Shown here: positions 35,700-49,172 of the stretch, in pieces | Numbering within the stretch: the stretch's first letter is position 1 | Layout of the letters: every line of letters starts with the position of its first letter | Assembly: GCA_036937835.1 (NCBI GenBank) | Contig: CM072861.1 | Coordinates: 20,698,001 to 20,762,000 of the forward strand | DNA from: Pampus argenteus | Taxonomy: Eukaryota > Chordata > Actinopteri > Scombriformes > Stromateidae | Direction: 5' to 3' | DNA: 64,000 bases | Program-made: the position numbers and the translations under genes | The notes under the pieces: model-generated | Told to the model about the DNA's origin: nothing | Seen by the model: the letters and a program-made list of their open reading frames with translations, nothing else | The model's database searches: none

Positions 35700-38600
35700 C
35701 TAATACAGCTGATTTCAGTTAAAAAGGTAAAAAAAAACGATATGATAGTTCCTTTGTTTTTTGAATAATGAAAAGATTCATAAGAGAGAAATACCGCAAG
35801 TCAACACAACAAAATGAACATTTTCAAATGGAAATGAAACATTAATGAGCATGCTGTTTACTTGTCAATTAGGTTTTAGAAAAATGCTGACGGTGTTTAT
35901 TTGAGATATAGTCTGTTGCGGTTTTTTAATGCTCCGGTGAAACTTCGCCTGCGTTCTATCTTAGGATCTGTTTTTCTGTGAATCGTGCAGCATATTTTTT
36001 TGTATTTTCTTTACGCTTCTCAGATAAAATGTGCCTTGAAACAAGTGACTAATAGCGTATTACTAATTCCATTCATGTGTCTGTGCAGCTGACCAAACCC
36101 AAGTACATTAGCTTTGCATACAAATCTCCCAGTAATACCCGTCATTTAGGCATAAATGACAACAAACAAGCAAACAAAAATCTCTTTCTGTGCATCTCCC
36201 TTTTATATACACTCACTCACACTCACTCACACACACACACACAACTCTTCATGAATACCATTCTGCGATTATGTCAAATAGCTTGCTTAAAGGCATTTTG
36301 AAATGACTCGGATAAAAAGATGCTTTTCAATACCACAAAGCTGCGAGACAGATACAGGCTGTCAGAGCGAGATGCTCAGTTGTGGATTGACACTGTGCTG
36401 ATTACAGTATAATTTATAGAAAATAAGTGATTTCTCACTGCAACACACATACAATCAGCTGAAAACATCGACTCTGTTGTGTCTGACTGAGCTTTGATCA
36501 ATATTATCGATAACCAAGTAGCTGGAACTACCGTGATGAGATGTATTTTGGCCTGGTCTATGACTTCTCTCCCTGCTAATTGCTTTAGTCAAGTTAATCC
36601 TTTGTGTTCGACTGTGTATTTGTGTTTTCCTTACTCTCTGTGGTTTGCACATGCATACATTGTCTTTCTCATGCAAATACACATGCTTAAAAATGTCTCT
36701 GAAGATATATATATATATATATATATATATATCTATATATATGAGATTTACGTGTACTCATCAGAGACTCTTCATCAGCTCAACTGACAGCTGGAGAGTT
36801 CTCAGGTAGAGAAACCTTTTGAGTCGTTTATCCATTTATGTCACCTGAAGGTCTTCTAGCATCAAATGTGACGTGTTAAGATTACATGAATTAAGAGGGC
36901 AAAGAATTAGTGTTTGAGTGCCTTTTGAAGGGTTGTCAGTTTGACATTTTAACTATGTAGTGGTCACAGTCCTCTGGTTGTTTCAGTTTGACATAGATGG
37001 TTTAAATTTGACACACACTCAAAAAAAAAAATGCATTTACAGCCAACTCTACACCATCAGACGTTTACTGTTGATTTTTCTTTCTCCCTTATGAACCTTA
37101 TGAAGGTTTTTAAGTTTAAGTGATGTAAGTTTAAGTAATATTTTTAGGGACGTTTTTTTTTTCATTAAAAGGTTTATCGATTTCACCAAAGCTTATTGAG
37201 CAATTGCTTTACATTACCATCAAAATCAGGAAAACCACACAGAGACAATACTTCAGATTTCCATAATGCTGCCCCTTTTAACTTAACATTACATTTCACT
37301 TGCAGTATAATAAATAAGATTATATTATAAGTGTATTAGAAGAATAATGTTGTATGTTTTAACTATGTGATCAGCACAGGTTATGGCAGCAAGCATTTCG
37401 TTTTGAAAAAAAGATGAAACCCTTTTTATAGGAACAGACACACAAACATATGCACCTACACACACCAGCACATGTATACATGCATGTTCTCTGGCACACC
37501 CAATCACACAACATCAAAGAGTATTTCATTCAGATGTTGATTTCATAGTATAATTGCAGCAAAATATTCAGTCACAAGCTCATACATAGAGTATGTAGTC
37601 ATAAAGACACCGGCATGTGAATATTTAATCGTACAGACAGAGATAAATATGTCTTAGATCTATTTCTGTTGCTGTTGAACTGTTAATCTCAGACGTCTTC
37701 AACAAATAAATGCCAGATTTACAAATGAAAAAAAAAAAAGTAAACGGATGCAGATGTGGTTCGGATGTTAGACACCGAGTCTGAAGGTTATGATGCTGCT
37801 TTCTGATGATAAGGACGGAAAACCTGTCCAGTGTTAATATATTTACTTAACTTACAAACAGCGACCGTTAAATTTAAAGTTCAAATAAATATTATGGTAC
37901 AGACATCTTGAAGACGAACCAACCACGGCGAGTAAATGTCAACTTGTGTACTTTAACATGTAAGAATCCAACAGAAAATAATGGCTTCATTTTTGTTTTT
38001 TTTCTCAGTGTCCATATAAACATGCTACTGTACTGGCTGTGAAGAAATTCCTTCATAACATGATAGCAATGGGAGACTTGTGGGGACAAAAATCAATCAC
38101 AGTCACAAAATATTGTCGCAAAAACAAGGATAAACTTATGGGTGAATATCCAAAGCTGCTAATACACATAGAAGAGATTTCTTCAGAGCCAGTATTGACA
38201 GAGCCATGAGCCAGCCAGATTTCAGACGATACTTGTAGAAGGTCTAGGACAGATGTTAGATCTGCGAGCGTGACCGTGAAGCACGGACCCCGACGCGTAA
38301 CCCTTGAACTCTACATGATGGATTGCTTCCATCAACAAGCTGCTGGCGATGTTGTGTTGAGTTCAAGATGTGCAGTGTCCCTGCAAGTACCTGCTGCAGG
38401 TGAAATGGGAGATATTTTTCAGAACATATAGTGTGGAAAGAGTTGACAGAGGTTATGAAAAACATTAAAGGAGGCTTAAAAAAAATACAAATTACACCAT
38501 TAAATTTCATGTTTCCACATTACTGTTTTTTGTTTTTTTTTTCACTCAAGGCTCTGACAGTGAGGGGTCATTGCAGATGCCTTTAAAATCCACCGTGCTC

Positions 38601-39650
38601 TAGTTCAAGGATATATAGACTCTTAGCTACATTTCATACAGGATTCAGACCTATACAAAAACTTCAGTAGAGTTTGCTCAATCACCCATTCATTGACTCA
38701 CTGACTCTTATGGGCATATGTGGAGCGTTCCCACCCAGCGGCTAATCTCTAGTTCCCTGTGCTGGATTTCCTGCTTGAATGCACTGTAATGACATTTATA
38801 TCATTTTTTTTTTTTTTTTTTGAGTAGCCCACTCATATTCCTTATAATTCCACCCCCTCACAAATGTGCATTACATTATGCTGTATATGGAAGAAACATT
38901 GTGATGATTACAGAATAAATTGTAAATCAGAGAGAATCTCTCATGAATTGCCCATCACAGCTCCACTGCCCTGTGTTCTGCTGCCTGGCTGGTTATTATT
39001 AATTTTCATGCGGCGTATGCTTTAAATATGAATTCTCCCACAAAGCGTTTAATCAACAGTGCATGTGCTCCGAGTGCTTCTAGAGTCCCAGAAGGTGTTA
39101 AATGAATCATGGATTGCAGCTGGTCCTTTGGTACGGGAGCTTGCAAGGTCATATCTGACTCAAAGGGCAGAGGGCTAATAAACTACTTTCCCAAATTACT
39201 TTATTTAACTGTAAGAGTAATGCCTACTTATTATCAAAGGGTGTTTTTCTTTAATATATATATAGCTCATGGACCTGGTGTTTCATTCATCTTCTAAATT
39301 AGGATTCGCTGTGATTTTTGGAAAATACTGAAGATGCACAAAGTTCACAGATGTCAGCTGCCAGTTTTTGGCCCAGGAAAGGTCTGAGAGTGTCAAAAGG
39401 TCTTTTGACTTGACTTTCTTCAACAGTAACTATTAGCTCTGTTCCTCTTTTGTCTTTGTGCTGAACATGTAATGTACTCTTGGCTTTACTTGTTTGCTAG
39501 AAGCAGCTGCCTGCTGTCATATTTATGTACAGATCAGAGAATCAAAAAAAAGCAGCTAAATAATCAGTGGTGGTCATCATGGATGGATTTATGGTGAAAA
39601 AGCTTTGACATTACGTGTGTTTCAGTGAGATGTATTGATTAGATGTGGTT
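35700..39650. other. Unique AT-rich stretch with microsatellites
   Basis: ACTC/CA repeats lie at 36211-36243 and an (AT)n at 36704-36742. A poly(T) precedes 38820. No exon is recognised. Confidence 0.55.
36704..36742. repeat. (AT)n microsatellite
   Basis: AT dinucleotides with one CT interruption at about 36732. Confidence 0.95.
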
Positions 39651-39658
39651 TTGTATTC

Positions 39659-39724
39659 TAAAGCTGCACTTCAAAGAATTTACAAAGTTGGATCTCAAAA
39701 CAAAATATCCCAAATGCAGCTTTA
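39659..39724. repeat. Short inverted-repeat element, MITE-like
   Basis: TAAAGCTGCACTT at the left matches the inverse complement of AAATGCAGCTTTA at the right with one mismatch, 66 bases overall. It could be a tiny MITE or a chance hairpin. Confidence 0.3.
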
Positions 39725-39729
39725 ATGTT

Positions 39730-42700
39730 GGCCCTGTTTGCACTCGTAGCCATCTATAGGGTGCTCCTTAATTTCCATATCAGACTCTACAATATTAATT
39801 AACATCAGCCCAAGTGCACAGCATGACTGCTTCCGTTATTGCAATCCAAGCCTGTTTTTATTTCTTTTTCTCACACTAGACACTCCGGGGGGCAAAAAGG
39901 ATAAGGAGGGAAAAACATGCCTTTTTGGCTTCAGCTTCTAATTTAAACATTACCATTTCAGTTTGATAAAGCGTTTATATATATATATATATATTGTGTT
40001 CTAACTCTCCTAAATGTCTCTGACATGGGAACGTTTTGTTTGTGCTTCTGTAAATGTCTCTTCACGAATGTCTGCTGCACTGATAAATGACCTAAACTGA
40101 GGAAAATGACTTGGTTTCATTAATACGCTAATTTCTATCCACCTGAGTGAAGTGATCTGACATCTTATAAAGACCATGGCTTTATACGCGGATATTATTT
40201 GGAGATTAATTTTCCAAACTTGTTCATGTGACTGATGGCTGCTCATCTATTCACCAACTGTTTTGAATTTTGGAGACACAGTAACTGGGTTATTGCTCGC
40301 TTTAATTTTGGGTGATTGTGCTATTTTGGATTTTTTACCACAACAGGTTTTTCATAAGAGTGTTTGTTTAACTCGGTTGGTTTGTGCAGGGCAATGCTAC
40401 AGTCGGTTTTGGTGAGTGAAGACATGCATGTAATGTCGCACTCATGGCAAGCTGTGGCTTGTTCACAGAGATTAGTGTCAACACACACACACACACACAC
40501 TGTAGTAGCAGATGATGCTATCCTGCTCAGTGCATAAGTGCTCAAGTGGCACCTTGCATTAAAAACATGCATGGCTCTGCCAGTAAATGTTGTCAAATGC
40601 TCCATAAACTGGAAAAGTTAAAAAAAAAAAATTCCCCAAAGGCACATCAGAAAAGCTTTCACAAGCCTACAAGTAGAAGTCTTTTTTCCGGGATCTTAGC
40701 GATCTCAATACAGACATAGTATTTCTGCAGCAGGTTTTGAAGCATGGAGAAAAACGTTCATCTCACATCCATCCAATAGCAGCTGTGTTATCAGGTGAAA
40801 TGATGAGCATGCTGAAACAAAATTGCCTGCCACAGTGCATACACTCTGCACTCTCTTCACTTCAAAAGGCCCATTGAACCTTAATAACCATGGACAGTGT
40901 ATGCTGGCTCTAACCCCCCTTACAAAATCCCTAGAGCAAATACTGTTTGCAGAGTGCGTCTGTATGTACAATGGGGTCAGATGTTAGAATGAAAAGTACA
41001 CACACACACAATTTCCACCGGACCCCAAACAAATCCCAACGCTAAACAACGCTACGGCTGCTGTGTGTGCTATTCTCCGTTTTTAAAACAGTAGATTCAA
41101 ATATCTGTTCTCGCATATTTGTAGACATTAAGCGCTGTCGCTAACTAGTCTAACTAAAAGAAGCACATGTTTCAGCGTAATCACCTCATCGGCAGGAATT
41201 TCACAAGCACTGCAATAGAAAATAACAGAAGCTGGAGGCAGTGTACTGTTTCCAGATCCATGTCTCCCCTCCTTTTAGCTCGGCTCCACGGGGAGTGGAA
41301 GTGTGACAACATTGTGTTTGCTGTTCCTCCCCACCTTACTGCCTACACGAGCTTCCTGTGTTACTCTTGGGAGGTTCGGCAGGCTGTTTTAACTTTAGCA
41401 GACTTTATTTTACTTTAATTGTCCTGTCCCTGAGCACAGAAAAAAATGTCTCCTTTGCTTTTCCCAGATGCACTCTCAGTTGGTTTTATAGTTGTTTTGC
41501 ATCACGCCGGCTACAGTTGTTCCCTCTGCAGTAGATGATTAAAGAAAACACTGTCTTGGAAAAACAATTTGATACTCCGTCTGACAGCACATCAACTGTT
41601 TGATAGAGCAGCTGAATATCATTACTTTAAGCGCGTGTGTATACCTAATTGACGGTGTATTTTATGGAAGGATGGAATAGAAATATACCAAAAAAAAAAG
41701 GATCAAAATGTTTTTCTTTGGGAGTGCAACCTGCAAGCCTGCAACAATTTTAACATGCAAATAAGTACAGTATAAACAACATGTACTTGGCTCAAACCCG
41801 AAAAGCCTCTAGTGGGATTTTACAATCTTTGCATAAATATACACTTTGGTGCTTCCAGTAAATGTTGGAATAAAAACCGGCTCATTCGGCTGTTTGCTGT
41901 ATGTCTCTCATATATATCCTGAGTGGGTGAACGGTGCATGCAAAAGGCAAATTGTCTCTTTCATTCTCCACACTCAGCACACCGTTAAAGTTTAGCCATC
42001 TGTTTCCACACGCAACCTTTCTTTTTTTAATTGGCTAAATTAGAGGAGGATGAAGAAGACTGGCTGGATGCTTGCTCCTGTCCTGTTCTAATATTGAAGA
42101 AACATTTGTTATTTACAGAGACAAATATAGCAGGAAGAGCTATGTCTGTGTCAGCTGCTTTTCACCTGGCCATGTTGAACACCTGCCCAGAGCCAGTTTG
42201 GTTCACTGCAGATGGCTAAGGTGAGCTTTCTATCCTCAACAACCTTTTCCTGCAGGCGGCACCTTGTGCACAGCCAGTGCTATATCATGTTAATTCATGC
42301 TCTCTGATATTAACTCCTTGCAACGTTGAATATGAAAAAAAGCTGCAGAGACGAAGGAAAAAAACAAAAAACAAAAACAGAATTAGCGTTGATGAATCGA
42401 GGACGATAGATTAATCAACAGTACTTACAACACAAGGTTTGATCTCATTAAATGCTGCTTACAGAATAATATAAAGGAACAACAGATCTTATAGGAACAT
42501 GTTTATTTTATATAAATAACGCATTTGTGTGTGTTTCCAGTTCTCAGTGTGACTTCTGCGCTTGAATAGGTATTATAAGGATAATGCTGTCATAGTAAAA
42601 AATCATTTGGCATCTTTCAGTCCTCTTTAATTAATTAATTAAGACACTTGTCAGGGTGGCATTAATACACAAAACAGATAGGCAGCTATTTATTATAAAC

Positions 42701-44640
42701 CATTCATCTGATAGGCTCAATACTGTACACACGATATTACATCAGTGATCATTCCTTTTATCCAAAACCCAACCCACTGACAAAGTACAGTAATTACATA
42801 TCCTGGGAAACAGTTTCCATCATTGACTTTTCTCTAGGTGCAATATGTTGTGGAATTACTAATTAAAATATGCTCCCAGTCGTTGACCTACTGAATAAAG
42901 CATTTGTATTTAATTAGCATGTTACCACGGAAGTTAATTGATGAAAAATGAAGATTTATATCAAATAAGTTGATTGGTGTGCAGGTCGTCCATCTTCAAA
43001 GCTAACTAGGTTAGAACAAATGGGAGCACGTGAAAGACAATTATTTATATCTGTAGTCTTGACTTTGTAAGTCCTGTATCCATTTTTGGTTCAGATTCGG
43101 ATGTATTTTCATAGTGTTTGAAGAAAAGGGGGATCCGGGGAATTGCCAGGAGCCATTGTTCTTCTGCTAACCAGACAAGCACAAAGCACAAAGCTAAGAC
43201 CCGACTCGGTAACAAAGCAGAACATCTCCTGTGTGTCTTCATGTTGTCCTCTTTTTCAATGGAAACAAGTTGAGGGAGACTTATGACAGGCTGCCATGGA
43301 GATCTATAAAAAAAATAAAAAAGAAAGACGAGGAAAAAGAGCTGCAACCGAAATTCTAACCTCATTATTTATTGCCAACAAAATGCATTAGTCTCAGTGG
43401 AGGTCAGACCATTGTTGTGACTGTGGTAGGGGGACTTAGCTAGCGGATGTATGTGTGGCTAGTGGGCAGGGGTTTCAGGGTCACACACTGACATGCCTCA
43501 GGGAAGCTGTGTAATGAAGCATTAGACACAGCTGGTACTTGCCAGGGCAGGCCCCAAGTTACAACAACGAATGAAAGGTCATTTTGGGACCAAAACTGTT
43601 TTTAGATTAAATGAGTGTGCTTGCTGCGGAGGCACTGTAGGTATACTCTGAGTTAACCTTGGTTTGTGGTGGCACACAGCATAAACCTAAAGACTTAAGA
43701 AAAGATGACAAGTGACTTTGAAAGCAGGCGTTTGACCACCAAACCTCCTTTTGTCAATGTATCCGCGCACGGGTTTCCAAAGAGTAAGTAAAGCAGATCT
43801 CATCAAGTAATGTATAGCAGCAATACAATGAACAATGAAGGGTAGCCCAGGGGTAATCAATAATTTGAGCCACCAATCTGTTCCAGGTGCTTTATGATGT
43901 GACTGAGGTAATTATCACCAGATCAATAAAAGAGTTTGTTGTGCAGAGGAACAGGTGAGGGGAGGGGAGGAGGGGGGGTAATTGGTTTCTTCTGCTGAAC
44001 TGATTTTATATATGTATTTTTCTAACCTGAGGATACAGTTTAAAAATGATTCTCTCCAGAAAGGAGTAAAAAATCTGTTTCCCCTCGGTTCAGGACCAAT
44101 ATTCTGAGATGTCCATGAGTTTATTTGCTTTCGCATGCATCATTAAACTCTCACAAAAGGGGGAGCTTCGTTCGAGTCACGGAGCAAATAAGAACATACC
44201 GCGGTTGGGACTAAATAAAGAGGATAAAAAAAAGAAGAAGAAGAAAAAAAGGGGCTGAGAAAAGAGGCCAGCCAAACTTCAAAGGAAAGTTCATTTGGGA
44301 GTGTAAAGAATAAAGCTATTTTACTTAAGGAAAAAAAAAAAAAAAAAGTTAATAAAACTGATGATCAAAACACTGATTTCACTAACCTTAAATTCTTTTG
44401 CTGTGTGGGTTGTTTAGTTAAACCAACAGAGACAAGCTACAGAAAAAAACAGAAGGAAACATTTCTGGATTACAGTTTCTAAAATCAAATCATGACAAAG
44501 AACCGAGGTCACACAGTTCGGGATCCCACTTCAGTTCTTAATCCTTCCTCTTTTCTCCTCTTTGTGTGGATACTTGGCAGTGTGCAGCATGTCACTTGAA
44601 ATCTCTCTTTCTCTTTCTCTTTCTCCCTATATAGATACAC
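39730..44640. other. Unique stretch, no recognised exon
   Basis: It contains a (TA)n at 39976-39994, a (CA)10 at 40481-40500, a G-rich tract at 43957-43978 and a (TCTCTT)n near 44602-44625. A frame at 41167-41418 and one at 42031-42219, the latter followed by a GTGAGC donor-like site, resemble nothing known to me. Confidence 0.5.
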
Positions 44641-44643
44641 ATA

Positions 44644-44905
44644 TTAGGGCTGTCGGCACATGATGAGCATTTTTTATCTGTTCAAAATTATTTTTATTTT
44701 TTAATAATTTAATAATCTCATCAACACTGGAGTGGACAAGATATGTTTGCTTTATGCAAATCTATGAATTTACTGTTTGAAATCAATAAACAACACAAAA
44801 TAATGACAAAGATTGTCAGTAACCCCTAACAGGTACAGCAGCTAAATATGCTCAAATCATAACTTATGGCAAACTAAAGATCAACAGACAACAGATGGGC
44901 ACATT
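44644..44905 (+). mobile_element. Percomorph non-autonomous repeat, 5' part
   Basis: It starts with TTAGGGCTGTC and continues with TTTTTTATCTGTTC, TCATCAACACTGGAGTGGAC, ATATGTTTGCTTTATGCAAA, AAATCAATAAACAACACAAA and ATGCTCAAATCATAAC. These blocks follow in order the left part of a very abundant spiny-rayed fish repeat with TTAGGGCTGTC ends. The long right part and the inverted right end are missing, so this is a truncated copy. Confidence 0.75.
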
Positions 44906-44909
44906 GGCC

Positions 44910-45635
44910 AGCGACATTTTCCATTACTTCAGCACTGATTAAAGATCACTCCCTGGATCCCTTCACTTCAAAAGCAAATCACACAAAGTAATTGTGTCCA
45001 ACCTCACATGGGAAACATAAAGGCTTAACAAAAGCATCCCTTTGTGCTGTGTGATGAAAGCAGGATGCTGTAAAATGAACTAACAATAAATAAAATGAAC
45101 AGGACACAGTGGGAAGGTAGTATAAGAAAGGGAATTACTTTCACTCTTTGGTATCTCTGATACTGCGGTGGCTCTCGATGGCAGCTGAGTGCACTCATTG
45201 GACGCCATCCGAATTATTTCGCACAGACCCTCGTCCTTCACAATGTTAATGCTAATTGGCCTGGGCTAATGAGACTGGTTTGTCTGCTGTCTAGTGCTGG
45301 ACAGGTATCGTACAGTCGGTTTTGTTTTGAAAATTTTTCCCTAAAAAGAGCTGCCTGCTGCCTCCGGAGACATCCTGAAAACAGAGAGACTGAGCTAAAA
45401 CGGTCACGCTCCTGGCTGTAGGAGCCGAGAGAAACTGCAGCGTCAGATGAGTCTCTGGGTTCATCAGAATGAGTGACCTCTTTTCACATTACACACAGTC
45501 ATTTGATCATTAATGTAACTGCAACTGTAACAACAAAAAAAAAGATTTTAAGTTTCGATGCACTTTCTGAACCTTGAAGTATTTATTATACTGCAAAGCT
45601 GGAACAATTTACAACTGTAGAATAGGTGAAATCTG
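44910..45635. other. Unique stretch between two repeats
   Basis: No exon or mobile element is recognised. Confidence 0.5.
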
Positions 45636-45639
45636 GAGC

Positions 45640-46010
45640 GCAGGTGAGGCGGACGATGGGCAGGAAGTTGGAAGGGGGCCATGATGAGTGTGACATTGAG
45701 GTGGGGGATGTTGGTAATAGAAGTCTGAGTGAAATCATCTGAGGATTTTATGTCAACCCCTCTGCAGAACAGGTTTTCTAACGGGTAAAAACTCATTCAT
45801 GCTCTTCATGTGCATTTCCACCTCTGGCTGGCCCTTTGAGCTAATAATCTTCCTGATGCCACTCCACACCTGCCTCATGCCTCTTTCCTCACACTCTTTA
45901 TTTTTCTCTTTCAGCTCCCTGTGGGTAGACGTAACCTCCTGTCTGCCCTTAACCCTTCTTACCCTCCATCATATTTGAGGGATTTAATGTTTTTTAGTCA
46001 TCTGGGGGTT
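45640..46010 (-). pseudogene. LINE fossil: endonuclease-RT linker fragment
   Basis: The - strand from about 46007 reads PQMTKKH, stop, then IPQI, stop, then WRVRRVKGRQEV. It continues STHRELKEKNKECEERGM and RQVWSGIRKIISSKGQPEV, and reaches NEF near 45790. The order fits the linker between endonuclease and reverse transcriptase of L2/Rex1-type LINEs: a P-W-(M/I)-T block, a charged QRELK-like helix, then the VW-x-G(L/I)-x-x-I block and an NEFF-like block. Two in-frame stops, a deletion of roughly ten residues after the helix and a frame change after NEF show it is dead. No catalytic RT motif is present. The clade is not resolved. Confidence 0.6.
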
Positions 46011-46019
46011 TGCTGTTGT

Positions 46020-46650
46020 TTGATATAATTATTATTAGTGTTGTTTTTCGTGAGCAAACTACATTTGGCATAAACCTAATTATGCAGCAGGAGACATCCA
46101 ATTCAACACAAAATCGCGCAGTTGTGGTGGCAACGGACTGCTGATAGACAATGAACACACCTGTATGCTCTGAAACAGATTGTGGATTTTGGAGAAGACA
46201 AAAGCTAGTCTTGCATTTGTATTTGCATACAGCAAATTCTTTTTCTTAATGCCAGGATTACATTGTTCTCTTTTTTTTTGTGTTTGGATGCAGACATTCG
46301 CATGTTTAAACACCTTCATTTGAACTCTCAATCTGTGGTTTGATGTGGCTTTTTCCATTCAGTTTTACAGTAGTAGGATAATCCCTCATTTCATTTTTTT
46401 TTTTTTTTTTTTTGGCACCTATAGAGCGAGGGTGCACAGCAGACATGTATTGTTGCTTGTGTTGTATGCAGTGTCTTCTTGTTCCTGTAGAGAAAGGTGT
46501 TAAAGAACAAAACAACAAATTGTTTCTGTATATAGATTAAACAAATGAGATATGATGTGTTAATTAATGAGCTGTAGAGAATTTTTTGTTACCTTGCTGT
46601 TTCCCCTTTTACAGTCTTTATGCAAACTAACTTAAATACCTGCTAATCAT
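46020..46650. other. Unique stretch with poly(T)
   Basis: A poly(T) of about 24 bases ends at 46413. No exon is recognised. Confidence 0.5.
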
Positions 46651-46654
46651 TGTA

Positions 46655-47210
46655 ATGTCAGTTTGGTCCAGACTGAAATATCTTGACAACTATCAGATGG
46701 ATGGCAATGAAATTTTGTGGAGATGTTCATGGTCCCCAGAGGGTGAACCCTATTGACCGAGGTGAACTCCTGAATTTTCCTTAACCGTCACCATGAGGTT
46801 GATTAAAGTTTGTAATTCAGATTGACATATGTCTACAGCTATTAGATGATATTCAAGGTTCCCAGAGGATCCATTCACATGACTTCGGGAATCCTCTGAC
46901 TTTTCCTCCAGCGCCACCAGCAGCTTATACTGTAATAAAATAGCTCAACATCAATTTGATGGATTGGCACAAAATGTCGTCCAGACATTCATGGTTCCCA
47001 GATGATGTGATTTTGATGATCCTCTGACTTTTACTCGCAACATAACCGTAAGATTTACTTCTGGTCAAAATGTCCAATATTTTTGGTTTATGACCAAATA
47101 CCTGCAAAAAACCCCCCAAAAAACTCCAACTCCATTTCCATCAGCATCAGCTGTTTAGTGCTAATGAACAAATGTTAGCATGCTAACCCATAAACCACTA
47201 TATTATACTT
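46655..47210 (+). repeat. Percomorph repeat with repeated internal units
   Basis: Three related units are visible: TTCATGGTCCCCAGAGGGTG near 46727, TTCAAGGTTCCCAGAGGATC near 46852 and TTCATGGTTCCCAGATGATG near 46988. They are followed by GAATTTTCC-, CTGACTTTTCCTCCAGCGCC- and CTGACTTTTACTCGC-type steps. The front has ATCTTGACAACTATCAGATG and the end AATGTTAGCATGCTAAC. I know this pattern as a widespread spiny-rayed fish repeat. Unit spacing is about 125-136 bases. Confidence 0.6.
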
Positions 47211-47214
47211 TCAG

Positions 47215-48030
47215 TGTTATAACAGTATCATTTGTCATTTACAGAGCTGCTTGACTATTTTGAAATTTAAATGACCAAATGTCATTTTTCTTCCTTGTTA
47301 GTCAGCTGTTGATTACTGCATATTGTAAATAAGTCTGTGGACAGTCTGTCTAATCAAATGAAGTCACTGATTTTCATTTTTATAAATCACTTAATTGTAT
47401 TCTTTTTTTTTAAAAATTTGAATCTGAACTTGATGAAACGTTTTCGTACCGTTCACCTTCCCAGCACCACAATACAACACAATACCATTTGTTTGTTGTG
47501 GTGGCTCTGCATCATAAGCATTTTACAGCACTTCTTGTAATTCACTGTAAATGTGATTGATGCTTACAAAAACACCCCGAGACAGAATTGTAATCAATTA
47601 TCTTTGATTTATTGTCTTTTCAGTCTCTGTATACATTATGTAGCCAGAAACTTTCTGTGCAGCCTCACTTGCAGAACCATAATCATCCTCATCCCGAGCC
47701 CTCTGCTTGGTGTAGAATCAACGCTCCCCAGCTGTGCACATCATATTTCATTACTGTAATTCACAATGAAGGTCACTTTTATGACTTGACTGAGGAAAGA
47801 CTAGTTTTTTTTGTCCAAACTTAATTAAAACCCAGACATTTCTTGCTTTCTTGGCGAGGTTTCTTTTTTTTTTTTTTTTTCTTCCTTCATGATTCAATAA
47901 TCAACAGAAGTAAATCATCTACACTCTATTGAATCAGTCGCCAGCAGGCTGGAACAAATGCAAGAAATAAATAGACCTAACCTGGCCTGTTCTGAGTTAC
48001 TGGCAGGAGCTGCAAGGTTACTCTGTGAAG
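47215..48030. other. Unique AT-rich stretch
   Basis: A poly(T) lies at about 47863-47880. No exon is recognised. Confidence 0.5.
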
Positions 48031-48039
48031 CGCTCAGAG

Positions 48040-48440
48040 GCACCTTTTGGACCACATGGCTTCAGTTATCGTAGTGAGACACTCATCAAAGCACTGCGCT
48101 GTGATCTATGGGGTGCTGATCAGCTACGATATCAGCTATAGATGTTATTTTATCCTGTAATCTAGTGCAATCACAATGTATCCTCAGTGCCCGCCGGTGC
48201 CATTATAGCTTCACTAATTACTAATGGTGATTTAATGTAACACCGTGACCATTTTCTCTCCTGCAAACCGGCCCCGTTCCTGCTCTGTTGTCCTTGTAAA
48301 TTAGGTGTGCACCACTGATTAATGGTTAACAGCCACTATTCCAAGAGAAGCATCATCAGCAAAGCGTTTAATTAAATGGTTGTCTCAATTACTTAGCAAA
48401 CTAATGTAGCTTATACAGAAGGTAACTTTATTAAACCCGC
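48040..48440. promoter_or_regulatory. Candidate conserved non-coding element (enhancer-like)
   Basis: It holds a TTTAATTAAA palindrome at 48367-48376, GATTAATGGTTAAC near 48317, CACTAATTACTAATGG near 48212 and several TTACT/ATTA cores, without simple repeats. The inference is from motif content only. Confidence 0.3.
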
Positions 48441-48886
48441 ATGAAATGTCAGCCTCTCAGCTGAGGGTTTTTTTTTTTCACAAACATTCGGATACTAATC
48501 TAAATGGATACAGGTGTTCATTTGAAATGAGGAAATACAAAGGCAACGTAGGACATTAAAGACTTGTGTGTTTTTTTTAGCAATCATCCCTAACACAGTT
48601 TAAGAAAAAAAAAGACTGGAAGTGCCGTGTCCTTTTTTTAGATGACACAGCAGTGGTATAATTTGCAGGATATTTTTGGAACCTGTGTATTTCCTGAATC
48701 AAAACAACCTCCTCCCCTCCTCAAATTAATTGCTTCTATCAACTGGTTCAATTCCGGAGCTGCACTGCAAAAGACAAAGTGCCGAGCCAAACATGTTGCC
48801 CCGTGCCATCAATCATTGCTCTGTATTAACTACCCCCACCTCCCATCTCAAAGAAAACAATTAAAGTTAAACTTGTTGATTTGTTA

Positions 48887-48894
48887 TGGTAGAC
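48887..48894. repeat. hAT target-site duplication, left (TGGTAGAC)
   Basis: The identical 8-mer occurs at 50648-50655 just outside the right end. Eight bases is the hAT length. Confidence 0.9.
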
Positions 48895-49060
48895 CAGGGG
48901 TGCCCAACCAGTCGATCGCGGTCTACCAGTCGATCGCGAATGACAAAAAAAAAAAAAAAAAAGTTCGGTAAAGACTAGTGTGTGCGTGCGCAGGCCGCAG
49001 TCATTGACGGAGCTGCTCCGTCACAGGTATATAATATTATTACACCCTCACCCCCTCAAA

Positions 49061-49172
49061 ATGGAAAACCGAAGCAATTCCTATGATGCAGCTTTTAAGT
49101 TGAATGTCATCGATCTGGCTGTCCGTGAAGTAAACAGTAAGGACACGTCAGCTTGCCGTTAATGAATCTATG
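49061..49172 (+). pseudogene. pogo-like transposase N-terminus (broken)
   Basis: The ATG at 49061 opens MENRSNSYDAAFKLNVIDLA, which fits the start of the Brinker-type/pogo helix-turn-helix domain of fish transposases. After VRE the frame slips: the next bases read correctly only in another frame as RTRQLAVNESM, the expected second helix. The original frame ends at a stop at 49160-49162. The match to the domain is by eye. The coding sequence stops exactly at the centre of a palindrome. Confidence 0.5.

Noticed and set aside
42031..42219. Possible exon MAKLEEDEEDWLDACSC followed by GTGAGC
   Set aside because: Only 62 codons, no homology, and the donor-like site lies just after a stop codon.
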